Shown: piece by piece, positions 24,840-33,606 of the stretch | Layout of the letters: each line of letters starts with the position of its first letter | Position numbering within the stretch: the first letter of the stretch is position 1 | Source: Streptomyces roseolus | GTDB taxonomy: Bacteria; Actinomycetota; Actinomycetes; Streptomycetales; Streptomycetaceae | Length of the DNA stretch: 64,000 bases | Assembly: GCF_014649855.1 (NCBI RefSeq) | Contig: NZ_BMTV01000003.1 | Coordinates: 124,001-188,000, forward strand | Direction of reading: 5' to 3' | Translations under genes and position numbers: made by a program | The notes under the pieces: model-generated | What the model saw: only the letters and a program-made list of their open reading frames with translations | What the model was told of the DNA's origin: nothing | The model's database searches: none

Positions 24840-26602
24840 GCGAGGACCGCGAGGCGCGGGCCCGGGAGGCGGACGGCCGACCGGAGAAGCGGGCGCACGA
24901 GCTGCGCAGCCACCAGTGGTACGGCACCGACGGGCTGCGGTCCTTCAGCCACCGGGCGAGGACCCGGCAGCTCGGCTACCTGCCGGAGGAGCACCTCGGC
25001 AAGCCGGTGATCGCGATCCTCAACACCTGGTCGGACATCAACCCCTGCCACGTCCACCTGCGCGACCGCGCGCAGGCCGTGAAGCGGGGCGTGTGGCAGG
25101 CCGGCGGCTTCCCGCTGGAGTTCCCGGTGTCCACGCTGTCGGAGACGTTCCAGAAGCCGACGCCCATGCTCTACCGCAACCTCCTCGCGATGGAGACGGA
25201 GGAGCTGCTGCGCTCCTACCCGGTGGACGGGGCGGTGCTGATGGGCGGCTGCGACAAGACGACGCCCGCGCTGCTCATGGGCGCGGCCTCGGTGGACCTG
25301 CCGACGGTCTTCGTGCCGGCCGGTCCGATGCTGCCGGGGCACTGGCGCGGGGAGACCCTCGGCTCCGGCACCGACATGTGGAAGTACTGGGACGAGCGGC
25401 GGGCCGGCACCATCGGCGACTGCGAGATGGCCGAGCTGGAGAACGGGCTCGCCCGCTCCCCCGGCCACTGCATGACGATGGGCACGGCGTCGACGCTGAC
25501 GGCGGCCGCCGAGACCCTGGGCGTGACCGTGCCGGGCGCCTCCTCGGTGCCGGCGGTGGAGTCGGGGCACGACCGGATGGCCGCCGCCTCGGGGCTGCGG
25601 ATCGTGGAGCTGGTCCGCGAGGACCTGCGGCTGTCGAAGCTGCTGACCCGGGAGGCGTACGAGGACGCGGTCGCCGCCGTGCTCGCGCTCGGCGGCTCCA
25701 CCAACGCGGTGATCCACCTGATCGCGATGGCGGGGCGCTCGGGGGTGAAGCTGACCCTCGACGACTTCGACCGGATCGCGCGGACGGTGCCGGTGCTCGC
25801 GAACCTGCGGCCCGGCGGGGCGCACCTCATGGAGGACTTCCACTTCGCCGGCGGGATGCCCGGCTTCCTGTCGCGGATCGCCGACGTGCTCCACCTGGAC
25901 CGGCCGACGGTCGGCCACGCCACCCTGCGCGAGCAGCTCGACGGGGCCCTCGTCCACAACGACGACGTGATCCGGGAGCGGCACCGGCCGCTGGCCGCCG
26001 AGGGCGGGCTCGCGGTCCTGCGGGGCAACCTCTGCCCGGACGGCGCCGTCATCAAGCACGTCGCCATGGAGCAGAAGTTCCTCAAGCACACCGGTCCCGC
26101 GGTCGTCTTCGACGACTACCGGACCATGCAGCGGACGATCGACGACCCGGCGCTGGGCATCACCGCCGACCACGTCCTCGTGCTGCGCGGCGCGGGCCCC
26201 AAGGGCGGTCCCGGCATGCCGGAGTACGGGATGCTGCCGATCCCCAAGTACCTCCTGGAGCAGGGGGTGCGGGACATGGTCCGGATCTCGGACGCCCGGA
26301 TGAGCGGCACGAGCTACGGGGCGTGCGTGCTGCACGTGGCGCCCGAATCGCACGTCGGCGGGCCCCTCGCCCTGGTCCGTACGGGCGATACGATCACCCT
26401 CGACGTCGCGGCCCGCTCCCTCCACCTGCACGTCACGGACGAGGAGCTGGCGCGCCGCGGGGCCGAGTGGGCCCCGCCGCCGGCCCGGTACGAGCGCGGT
26501 TACGGCGCGCTGTACATGGAGCAGATCTCGCAGGCCGACACCGGGTGCGACTTCGAGTTCCTGGCCCGGCCGGGGACGACCCCCGATCCGTACGCGGGCT
26601 GA
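24836..26602 (+). CDS. IlvD/Edd-family sugar-acid dehydratase (588 aa)
   Basis: An Fe-S dehydratase: cluster cysteines lie in WSDINPCHVH, MGGCDKTTPAL and SPGHCMTMGTAS, and the C-terminal motif ISDARMSGTSYGACVLHVAPE is diagnostic. The SG-TSYGACVLH variant is typical of pentonate and hexonate dehydratases (L-arabinonate, D-xylonate) rather than dihydroxyacid dehydratase. It should produce the 2-keto-3-deoxy acid used by the DapA-like partner, whose stop it overlaps as ATGA. Confidence 0.9.
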   Translation: MSEDREARAREADGRPEKRAHELRSHQWYGTDGLRSFSHRARTRQLGYLPEEHLGKPVIAILNTWSDINPCHVHLRDRAQAVKRGVWQAGGFPLEFPVSTLSETFQKPTPMLYRNLLAMETEELLRSYPVDGAVLMGGCDKTTPALLMGAASVDLPTVFVPAGPMLPGHWRGETLGSGTDMWKYWDERRAGTIGDCEMAELENGLARSPGHCMTMGTASTLTAAAETLGVTVPGASSVPAVESGHDRMAAASGLRIVELVREDLRLSKLLTREAYEDAVAAVLALGGSTNAVIHLIAMAGRSGVKLTLDDFDRIARTVPVLANLRPGGAHLMEDFHFAGGMPGFLSRIADVLHLDRPTVGHATLREQLDGALVHNDDVIRERHRPLAAEGGLAVLRGNLCPDGAVIKHVAMEQKFLKHTGPAVVFDDYRTMQRTIDDPALGITADHVLVLRGAGPKGGPGMPEYGMLPIPKYLLEQGVRDMVRISDARMSGTSYGACVLHVAPESHVGGPLALVRTGDTITLDVAARSLHLHVTDEELARRGAEWAPPPARYERGYGALYMEQISQADTGCDFEFLARPGTTPDPYAG

Positions 26603-26633
26603 GCACCCCGCACGACCCCACCACCGACCCCTT

Positions 26634-26649
26634 GTTCGATATATCGAAC
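26634..26649. promoter_or_regulatory. Perfect 16-bp palindrome before the permease operon
   Basis: GTTCGATATATCGAAC, a perfect inverted repeat in the 124-base gap between the dehydratase and permease genes. It shares the ATAT centre with the site at 23221 and may be a second GntR operator. Confidence 0.55.
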
Positions 26650-26658
26650 GCCGTTCGC

Positions 26659-26668
26659 GAAGCGCTTC
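26659..26668. promoter_or_regulatory. LacI-like operator core
   Basis: GAAGCGCTTC, the ten-base core of the TCGAAGCGCTTCGA palindrome, ten bases after the 16-bp palindrome and upstream of the importer genes of the pectin cluster. Confidence 0.6.
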
Positions 26669-26726
26669 ACCGCAGGTGGAGCGTGCGCGGACCCCGCACC
26701 GCCCGCCCGAGAACGGAGCCGCCGTC

Positions 26727-27665
26727 ATGGCCACAGCTGTGACCAAACCGCCCCGAGCCGCCACGGCACGGGGGCGCCGCCGCACGGGAGCGACCCCCCG
26801 CCGGCTGCCGTATCTGCTGATCGCCCCCGCAGGCCTGCTGATGCTGGGCTTCATCGCCTATCCCGTGCTGAGCGTCTTCTACTACAGCCTCCAGCACTAC
26901 AACCCGACCAAGCCCTGGCGGAACGGCTTCGCCGGCTTCGACAACTTCACGAAGATCTTCACGGACGACCCGCACTTCTGGGGCACGCTCACCTTCAGCC
27001 TCAAGTGGGTCGTGGTGGAGGTGACGCTCCAGCTGCTCTTCGGCCTGGTGCTCGCCCTCATCGTCAACCAGACCTTCTTCGGCCGGGCGCTCGGCCGGGC
27101 CCTGGTCTTCTCGCCCTGGGCCGTCTCCGGCGTGCTCACCTCGGCGATCTGGGTGCTGCTCTACAACTCCCAGACCGGCATCACCCGTTACCTGGCGGAC
27201 CTCGGCATCGGCGAGTACGGCACCTCGCTGCTCTCCGACACCGGCACCGTCTTCTGGGCGGCGATCGTCGCGGACCTCTGGCGGGGCGTGCCCTTCTTCG
27301 CCATCCTCATCCTCGCCGACCTCCAGTCGATCCCGGGCGACCTGTACGAGGCCGCCGAGGTCGACGGGGCGGGCCGGCTGCGGCAGTTCTTCCACATCAC
27401 GCTCCCGCACATCCGGGACGCGATCGTGCTCTCCACGCTGCTGCGCGCGGTGTGGGAGTTCAACAACGTCGACCTGCTCTACACCCTGACCGGCGGCGGG
27501 CCCGCGGGCGTCACCACGACCCTGCCGCTGTACGTCGCCGAGACCAGCGTCGACGCCCACAACTTCGGCTACGCCTCCGCCCTCACCACGGTGGCGTTCG
27601 TGATCCTTCTCTTCTGCTCGATCGTCTATCTGCGCCTGAGCAAGTTCGGAGGCGACAGCAAGTGA
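26727..27665 (+). CDS. Sugar ABC transporter permease, MalF/UgpA type (312 aa)
   Basis: Six hydrophobic segments (LPYLLIAPAGLLMLGFIAYP first) and EAA loop YEAAEVDGAGRLRQFFHITL. The start ATG follows CGGAG. First membrane subunit of the pectin-cluster importer; the binding protein is five genes downstream. Confidence 0.92.
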   Translation: MATAVTKPPRAATARGRRRTGATPRRLPYLLIAPAGLLMLGFIAYPVLSVFYYSLQHYNPTKPWRNGFAGFDNFTKIFTDDPHFWGTLTFSLKWVVVEVTLQLLFGLVLALIVNQTFFGRALGRALVFSPWAVSGVLTSAIWVLLYNSQTGITRYLADLGIGEYGTSLLSDTGTVFWAAIVADLWRGVPFFAILILADLQSIPGDLYEAAEVDGAGRLRQFFHITLPHIRDAIVLSTLLRAVWEFNNVDLLYTLTGGGPAGVTTTLPLYVAETSVDAHNFGYASALTTVAFVILLFCSIVYLRLSKFGGDSK

Positions 27666-28582
27666 CCGCCGCAGCCACCCGCACCCGCACCGCGCCCGCC
27701 GACGGGGCCGCGCCCCCCGCCGAGCCGCCGGACCGCACCCCGCCCGCCACCGCCCGCAAGCGCCACCGGGCCTGGGACGAGGTCCCCCGCTGGCAGATCT
27801 ACCTGCCCCTCGGCATCTACCTCGTCTTCACCCTCGTCCCCTTCTACTGGATCTTCCTCTTCTCCGTCCGCCCGGCCGGCTCGACCTCGCTGCTGCCCTG
27901 GCCGATGACGACCGAGCACTTCGAGAAGGTGTGGACCGAGCGCAGCTTCGGGGTCTTCTTCCAGAACAGCCTGCTCATCGGGATCGCGGTGCTCATCAGC
28001 ACCACAGTGGTCGCGCTGGCCGGCGGATACGCCCTCGCCCGCTTCGACTTCCGGATCAAGAAGGGCTTCATGCTGGCCCTGCTCTGCTCCCAGTTCGTGC
28101 CGGGCGCCCTGCTCCTCGTGCCGCTCTTCCAGATCTTCGCCGAGCTGAGGATGATCAACTCGATCGGCAGCGTCATCCTCGCCGAGACGGTCTTCCAGCT
28201 GCCGCTGTCGATGATCCTCATCAGCGGCTTCATCAGGAACGTGCCGCCCTCCCTGGAGGAGGCCGCCTGGGTCGACGGCTGCGGGCGCTTCCGGGGCTTC
28301 CTCATCGTGGTGCTGCCGCTGCTGCGGCCCGGCCTCGTCGCCGTCGGCTCCTTCGCCTTCGTGCACGCCTGGAACCACTTCCTCTTCGCCCTGATGTTCC
28401 TCAGCAGCCAGGACAAGCAGACCATCCCGGTCGGCCTCAACACCCTGATGGGCGCGGACAGCGTCGACCTCGGCGCGCTCGCCGCCGGCGGTGTCATCGC
28501 CGCCGTCCCCGTCGTGATCGTCTTCGCCTTCATCCAGAAGTGGCTCGTCACCGGCTTCAGCGCCGGGGCGGTGAAGGGATGA
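27662..28582 (+). CDS. Sugar ABC transporter permease, MalG type (306 aa)
   Basis: A Pro/Ala-rich cytoplasmic start of about 40 residues precedes six spans; the EAA loop is EEAAWVDGCGRFRGFLIVVL. The GTG start overlaps the previous stop (GTGA). Works with the preceding permease and an external ATPase. Confidence 0.92.
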   Translation: MTAAATRTRTAPADGAAPPAEPPDRTPPATARKRHRAWDEVPRWQIYLPLGIYLVFTLVPFYWIFLFSVRPAGSTSLLPWPMTTEHFEKVWTERSFGVFFQNSLLIGIAVLISTTVVALAGGYALARFDFRIKKGFMLALLCSQFVPGALLLVPLFQIFAELRMINSIGSVILAETVFQLPLSMILISGFIRNVPPSLEEAAWVDGCGRFRGFLIVVLPLLRPGLVAVGSFAFVHAWNHFLFALMFLSSQDKQTIPVGLNTLMGADSVDLGALAAGGVIAAVPVVIVFAFIQKWLVTGFSAGAVKG

Positions 28583-29760
28583 ACCCCATGTCCGCACCCC
28601 TGTCCGCACGCGAACCGCTGCCGGTCGTCCTCGCCGGCGCCCGCGGCCACGGCCGCAGCCACCTCCTCAACATCCACCGGCTCGAACGGCTCGGCCTGGT
28701 CCGCCTCGCCGGCGTCTGCGAGCTCCGCCCGCTCGACGCCGCCGAGCTCGACGGGCTCGGCGAGCCCGCCCAGTCCGACGACTTCGAGGCGCTCCTCGCC
28801 ACCACCGGCGCGAAGCTGGCGGTGCTCAGCACCCCGATCCAGACCCACACCGACATGACGCTCGCGGCCGCCCGGCACGGCGCCGACATCCTCCTGGAGA
28901 AGCCGCCGGCCCCCTCCTACGCGGAGTTCCGGCGGATGGCCGACGGGGTCGCGGCGGCCGGCCGCGCCTGCCAGATCGGCTTCCAGTCGCTCGGCTCGCA
29001 CGCCGTCCCCGCCGTCCGCGAACTGATCGCCGACGGGGCGATCGGCGAGGTGCGAGGAGTCGGCGCGGCCGGCGCCTGGGTCCGCGACGAGGCGTACTTC
29101 CGGCGCGCCCCCTGGGCCGGCCGGCGCCGCCTCGACGGCCTCGACGTCGTCGACGGGGCGCTGACCAACCCGCTCGCCCACGCCGTCGCCACCGCCCTCG
29201 CGCTCGCCGGGACCACCCGCGCCGAGGACGTCACCGGCATCGAGACGGAGCTGTTCCACGCCCACGCCATCGAGTCGGACGACACCTCGGCCGTCCGCGT
29301 CAGCACCACCGCCGGCTTCCCGGTGACCGTCGCGGCGACGCTCTGCGCCGAGACGAACGGCGAGCCGTACGTGGTCGTGCACGGCACCCGCGGCCGCGTC
29401 ACCTTCTGGTACCGCGAGGACCGGATCCTCCTCCAGCGCGCAGGACACGGCCCGGAGGAGATCGTGTACGGCCGCACCGACCTCCTCGAGAACCTCCTCG
29501 CGCACGTCACCGACGGCACCGGACTGCTCGTCCCGCCGGACGCGACCGGCGCCTTCATGCGGGTCGTCGAGGCGGTCCGCACCGCGCCCGACCCGCTGCC
29601 GATGGACGCCGCCCACTGGCGCACGGAGGCCGGCGGGAACGCCGACCGGCGGGTCGTGACCGGCGTCGAGGCGCTCGTCGACGCGAGCGCCGAACGGCTG
29701 CGGCTCTACTCCGAACTGGGCGCGCCCTGGACGGCCCCGGCACCGGCGGAGGTCCGATGA
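28579..29760 (+). CDS. Gfo/Idh/MocA-family oxidoreductase (393 aa)
   Basis: An N-terminal Rossmann domain (VVLAGARGHGRSHL; LAVLSTPIQTHTDM; catalytic-loop motif ILLEKPPAPS with the EKP lysine) and a C-terminal substrate domain are both visible. Family members oxidise sugars at C1, C3 or elsewhere with NAD(P). Next to a pentonate-type dehydratase it could be a sugar 1-dehydrogenase, but a 3-keto-sugar role is also possible. ATGA overlap with the permease. Confidence 0.88.
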   Translation: MNPMSAPLSAREPLPVVLAGARGHGRSHLLNIHRLERLGLVRLAGVCELRPLDAAELDGLGEPAQSDDFEALLATTGAKLAVLSTPIQTHTDMTLAAARHGADILLEKPPAPSYAEFRRMADGVAAAGRACQIGFQSLGSHAVPAVRELIADGAIGEVRGVGAAGAWVRDEAYFRRAPWAGRRRLDGLDVVDGALTNPLAHAVATALALAGTTRAEDVTGIETELFHAHAIESDDTSAVRVSTTAGFPVTVAATLCAETNGEPYVVVHGTRGRVTFWYREDRILLQRAGHGPEEIVYGRTDLLENLLAHVTDGTGLLVPPDATGAFMRVVEAVRTAPDPLPMDAAHWRTEAGGNADRRVVTGVEALVDASAERLRLYSELGAPWTAPAPAEVR

Positions 29761-30608
29761 GCACCGACACGACGACCACCACCGCGCTGCGGGTCGCGGG
29801 GCGCACCGTCGCCCGGTACGTGACCCGGCCGACGCTCGCCGCCGACCACTCCCCCCGTCCCTACCTGCACCCGGTGACGACGCTCTCCGGGCGGGCCGTC
29901 ACCGAGGTGCTGCCCGAGGACCACGTGCACCACCTGGGCGTCTCCGTCGCCGTCCCGGACGTGGCGGGGCACAACTTCTGGGGCGGGCGTACCTTCGTCC
30001 GGGGCCGCGGCCCGGTCGCGCTCGACAACCACGGCACGCAGCGCCACGACGGCTTCAAGCTGTGCGACCCGGACGGCTTCGTCGAGGAGCTGACCTGGAC
30101 CGCCGGCGGCGAGCGGCTGCTCGCCGAGCACCGCACGGTCGCCGCCGTCGCCCTCACCGACACGGCCTGGGCCCTCGACCTGACCTTCTCCGTCGCCAAC
30201 GTCTCCGGCCGCGACCTGTCCATCGGCAGCCCGGCCACCAACGGGCGTCCGGGCGCCGCCTACGGCGGCTTCTTCTGGCGCGCCCCCAAGGAGGCCGCCG
30301 CACCCGCCGTGTTCGGCCCCGGAGCGACCGGCGAGGAGGCCGTGCACGGGGCCCGCGCCGACTGGGTGGCGATGTGCGGCGACGGCTGGACGCTGGTCCA
30401 CGCCGGGGCGACCGCGACGACCCGGCGCGACCCGTGGTTCGTACGGGCCGCCGAGTACCCGGGCGTCGGCTCCTCCCTGGCGTACGGGGAGCGGCTCGCC
30501 GTCCCGGCCGGCGGGACCTTCGTACGGCGCGTGGTCACCGTCGTCGCCGACGGGCGGCTCGACCGGGACGGGGCCGCCGCCCTGGTCCGCAAGGCGGTGG
30601 CGTCGTGA
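29757..30608 (+). CDS. DUF6807 (PmoA-like) family protein (283 aa)
   Basis: The motif LPEDHVHHLGVSVAVPDVAG, with clustered histidines, and the later GGRTFVRGRG and HDGFKL segments match the DUF6807 family, often mislabelled methane oxygenase PmoA. There is no membrane segment or signal. It is repeatedly found next to Gfo/Idh genes; here the two overlap by ATGA. A beta-sandwich sugar-processing enzyme is plausible (lactonase, mutarotase-like or keto-sugar lyase), but no activity is established from sequence. Confidence 0.8.
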   Translation: MSTDTTTTTALRVAGRTVARYVTRPTLAADHSPRPYLHPVTTLSGRAVTEVLPEDHVHHLGVSVAVPDVAGHNFWGGRTFVRGRGPVALDNHGTQRHDGFKLCDPDGFVEELTWTAGGERLLAEHRTVAAVALTDTAWALDLTFSVANVSGRDLSIGSPATNGRPGAAYGGFFWRAPKEAAAPAVFGPGATGEEAVHGARADWVAMCGDGWTLVHAGATATTRRDPWFVRAAEYPGVGSSLAYGERLAVPAGGTFVRRVVTVVADGRLDRDGAAALVRKAVAS

Positions 30609-32182
30609 CCGGGGCCGCGGTGACCGGCGTCACCGGCGACCTGGGGGACGGCACGTACCGCAACCCGGTGCTCGCCGCCGACTGGTCGGACCCGGACGTC
30701 GTCCGGGTCGGCGAGGACTACTACCTCACCGCCTCCAGCTTCGGCCGCGCCCCCGGTCTCCCGCTGCTGCACTCCCGCGACCTCGTCAACTGGACGCTCG
30801 TCGGACACGCCCTCGAACGGCTCGTCCCGGAGGAGGCGTTCACCCGCCCGCGGCACGACCGCGGGGTGTGGGCGCCCTCGTTCCGCCACCACGACGGCCG
30901 GTTCTGGATCTTCTGGGGCGACCCCGACCACGGGATCTTCCAGGTCAACTCCCCGTCGATCGAAGGACCTTGGAGCCTGCCGCACCTGTTGAAGGAAGGC
31001 CGGGGACTCATCGACGCCTGCCCGCTGTGGGACGACGAGACCGGCGAGGCGTACCTGGTGCACGGCTGGGCGAAGTCCCGGGCCGGGTTCAACAACCGGC
31101 TCACCGGGCACCGGATGAGCCCCGACGGCACCAAGGTCCTCGACGAGGGACGGACCCTCGTCGACGCCGACCTCGTCCCCGGCTGGTTCACCCTGGAAGG
31201 TCCCAAGCTCTACCGGCACGAGGGCCGCTACTGGATCCTCGCCCCGGCCGGCGGCGTCGCCACCGGCTGGCAGGGCGCCTTCCGCGCGGACTCCTTCTTC
31301 GGCCCGTACGAGGAGCGGATCGTCCTCTCCCAGGGCGACACCGACGTCAACGGCCCCCACCAGGGCGGCTGGGTGCGCACCGGCGCCGGCGAGGACTGGT
31401 TCCTGCACTTCCAGCAGACCGGCGCGCACGGCCGGCTCGTCCACCTCCAGCCGATGCGCTGGGACGCGGACGGCTGGCCGGTCCTCGGCGACGAGGGCTC
31501 CCCCGTACGCGTCCACCGCAAACCGGCCCTGCCCGAGGGGCCGCCGTCCCGGCCGGCCGTCGACGACGCCTTCCCCGGCGGCGCCTTCGGTCCGCAGTGG
31601 CAGTGGACGGCCAACCCCGGCGCGGAGTGGACGAGCACGCACGACGGGAAGGGGCTGCGCCTCGCCTGCCTGCGGTCGGAGCGGGCCGCCGACGACCTGC
31701 GGACCGTACCGCACGTGCTGACGCAGCGGCTGCCGGCCGGCGCCGGGGCCGTCGAGGTCCGGCTGCGGCTCGACTCCCGGGTGCCCGGGGCCCACGCCGG
31801 ACTCGTCGTCCTGGGCGACGCGTACGCCTGGATCGGGCTGGAGCACGGCCCGGACGGCGGACCGCTGCTCGTCCACCGCTTCGCGCCGGGCAACGCCGAC
31901 CGGGAGCGGGACGCGGCCCGCGCCCGGCCCCTGGACTCCGACGAGGCGCTGCTGCGGATCGAGGTCACCGCCGACGCCCGCTGCCGCTTCTCCTACGACG
32001 CCGGCGAGGGACCCGTCCGGCTCGGCCCCGAGTTCGCGGCCACCCCCTGGCGGTGGGTGGGCGCCCTGCTCGGACTGTTCGCCGCCGCGCCCGAGGGCGA
32101 AGGGCACGCAGGGACGGGCGTGTTCGACGACTTCCGCGTCCGCGCCATGCCCTCCACGCCCCCGGCCGCCGCCGCTCGCTGA
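30605..32182 (+). CDS. GH43 beta-xylosidase/alpha-L-arabinofuranosidase (525 aa)
   Basis: A five-bladed propeller with catalytic base Asp in LAADWSDPDVVRVGEDYYLT, the pKa-modulating Asp in GLIDACPLWDDETGEAYLVHG and acid Glu in WFTLEGPKLY. A C-terminal beta-sandwich of about 200 residues (FGPQWQWTANPG ... FDDFRVRAM) follows, as in two-domain GH43 subfamilies acting on arabinan or xylan side chains. No signal peptide, so it works on imported oligomers. The GTG start overlaps the DUF6807 stop. Confidence 0.92.
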   Translation: MTGAAVTGVTGDLGDGTYRNPVLAADWSDPDVVRVGEDYYLTASSFGRAPGLPLLHSRDLVNWTLVGHALERLVPEEAFTRPRHDRGVWAPSFRHHDGRFWIFWGDPDHGIFQVNSPSIEGPWSLPHLLKEGRGLIDACPLWDDETGEAYLVHGWAKSRAGFNNRLTGHRMSPDGTKVLDEGRTLVDADLVPGWFTLEGPKLYRHEGRYWILAPAGGVATGWQGAFRADSFFGPYEERIVLSQGDTDVNGPHQGGWVRTGAGEDWFLHFQQTGAHGRLVHLQPMRWDADGWPVLGDEGSPVRVHRKPALPEGPPSRPAVDDAFPGGAFGPQWQWTANPGAEWTSTHDGKGLRLACLRSERAADDLRTVPHVLTQRLPAGAGAVEVRLRLDSRVPGAHAGLVVLGDAYAWIGLEHGPDGGPLLVHRFAPGNADRERDAARARPLDSDEALLRIEVTADARCRFSYDAGEGPVRLGPEFAATPWRWVGALLGLFAAAPEGEGHAGTGVFDDFRVRAMPSTPPAAAAR

Positions 32183-32268
32183 TCCCCGGCGAGCCCCCGC
32201 ACTCCCCCCACACGCGTCACCATCGCCATCCCCATCCCCCGCACCACCCCGAGAGAAGAGAGCCGACG

Positions 32269-33606
32269 ATGACCATCTTCCCCGGACGGCGCAGAGCCGC
32301 CCTCGCCCTCGCCGTCTCCGGCGTCCTCGCGCTGACCGCCACCGCCTGCGGTGACGACGGCAGCGCCGCCGCCGGCGGCGGAGGCACCGAGGGATCCGGC
32401 AAGGGCAAGATCACCTTCTGGGACAACAACGGCGGTGTCCGCACCGACGTCTGGAAGGAGATCATCGCCGACTTCGAGAAGGCCAACCCGGACATCGACG
32501 TCGAGTACGTCGGCGTCGCCTCCAAGGAGGTGCAGTCCAAGTACGACACCGCCATCCAGGGCGGGGCGCTGCCGGACGTCGGCGGCGTCGGCGCGGCGAT
32601 GCTCGCCGGGATCGCCGCCCAGGGCGCCCTGGAGCCGCTGGACGCGCGGATCGAGAAGAGCGCCCTGTTCGGCAAGCTGAACCCCGGCATGGTCGAGTCC
32701 GTGAAGGCGGCCGGCGGCCAGGACAAGCTCTTCACCGTCCCGACCTCCGCCAGCAACGGCGTCCTCTACTACCGCACCGACCTCTTCAAGGCGGCCGGCC
32801 TCCAGGAGCCGTCGACCTGGTCGGCGTTCTACGAGGCGGCCGAGAAGCTCACCGCCAAGGACAAGAACCAGTTCGGCTACACCATCCGCGGCGGCGCCGG
32901 CTCCATCGCCCAGGCCCTCGACGCCATGTACGGCCAGAGCGGCATCCAGAGCTTCTGGGAGGACGACAAGACCACCGTCAACGACCCGAAGAACGTGGCC
33001 GCCCTGGAGAAGTACGCGGCCCTGTTCAAGAAGACCACCCCGGCCGCCGACGTCAACAACGACTTCACCAAGATGGTCGCCCAGTGGGACAGCGGCCAGA
33101 TCGGCATGCTGAACCACAACCTCGGCTCGTACCAGGACCACGTGAAGGCCCTCGGCACCGAGAAGTTCCGCGGCATACCGAACCCGACGCTCGACGACGG
33201 CACCCGGGTCATGGTGTCCAACCCGGTCGACGGCCTCGGCCTCTTCTCCAGCAGCAAGAACAAGGCCGCCGCCTGGAAGTTCATCGAGTTCGCGGCCTCC
33301 CACGAGTCCAACTCCAAGTGGAACAAGTCCGCCGGCGCCATCCCCGCCAACACCGAGGCCGCGCAGGACCCGTGGATCAAGGAGGCCGAGCCGACCAAGC
33401 TCGCCGCCGAGGTCCTCTTCAGCGGCAAGGCGACCATCGTCCAGCTGCCCTACTACCTGCCCGACTGGAACACCATCTCCAAGGCCGACAACGAGGCCAA
33501 CTTCCAGAAGGTGCTGCTGGGTTCGATGACGGCGAAGGAGTTCGCCGACTCCCTCGCCGAGCAGCTCAACGAGGCCCAGGCCGAGTGGAAGCAGCAGCAG
33601 AAGTGA
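32269..33606 (+). CDS. Sugar-binding lipoprotein of the pectin-cluster importer (445 aa)
   Basis: A signal sequence with lipobox (ALTATACGDDG) and a Gly-rich linker precede a cluster B type binding domain (GKITFWDNNGGVRTDVWKEI; GALPDVGGVGAAMLAGIA). It delivers oligosaccharides to the two permeases encoded at 26.7-28.6 kb. AGAGAAGAGAG precedes ATG 32269. The stop overlaps the next gene (GTGA). Confidence 0.92.
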   Translation: MTIFPGRRRAALALAVSGVLALTATACGDDGSAAAGGGGTEGSGKGKITFWDNNGGVRTDVWKEIIADFEKANPDIDVEYVGVASKEVQSKYDTAIQGGALPDVGGVGAAMLAGIAAQGALEPLDARIEKSALFGKLNPGMVESVKAAGGQDKLFTVPTSASNGVLYYRTDLFKAAGLQEPSTWSAFYEAAEKLTAKDKNQFGYTIRGGAGSIAQALDAMYGQSGIQSFWEDDKTTVNDPKNVAALEKYAALFKKTTPAADVNNDFTKMVAQWDSGQIGMLNHNLGSYQDHVKALGTEKFRGIPNPTLDDGTRVMVSNPVDGLGLFSSSKNKAAAWKFIEFAASHESNSKWNKSAGAIPANTEAAQDPWIKEAEPTKLAAEVLFSGKATIVQLPYYLPDWNTISKADNEANFQKVLLGSMTAKEFADSLAEQLNEAQAEWKQQQK

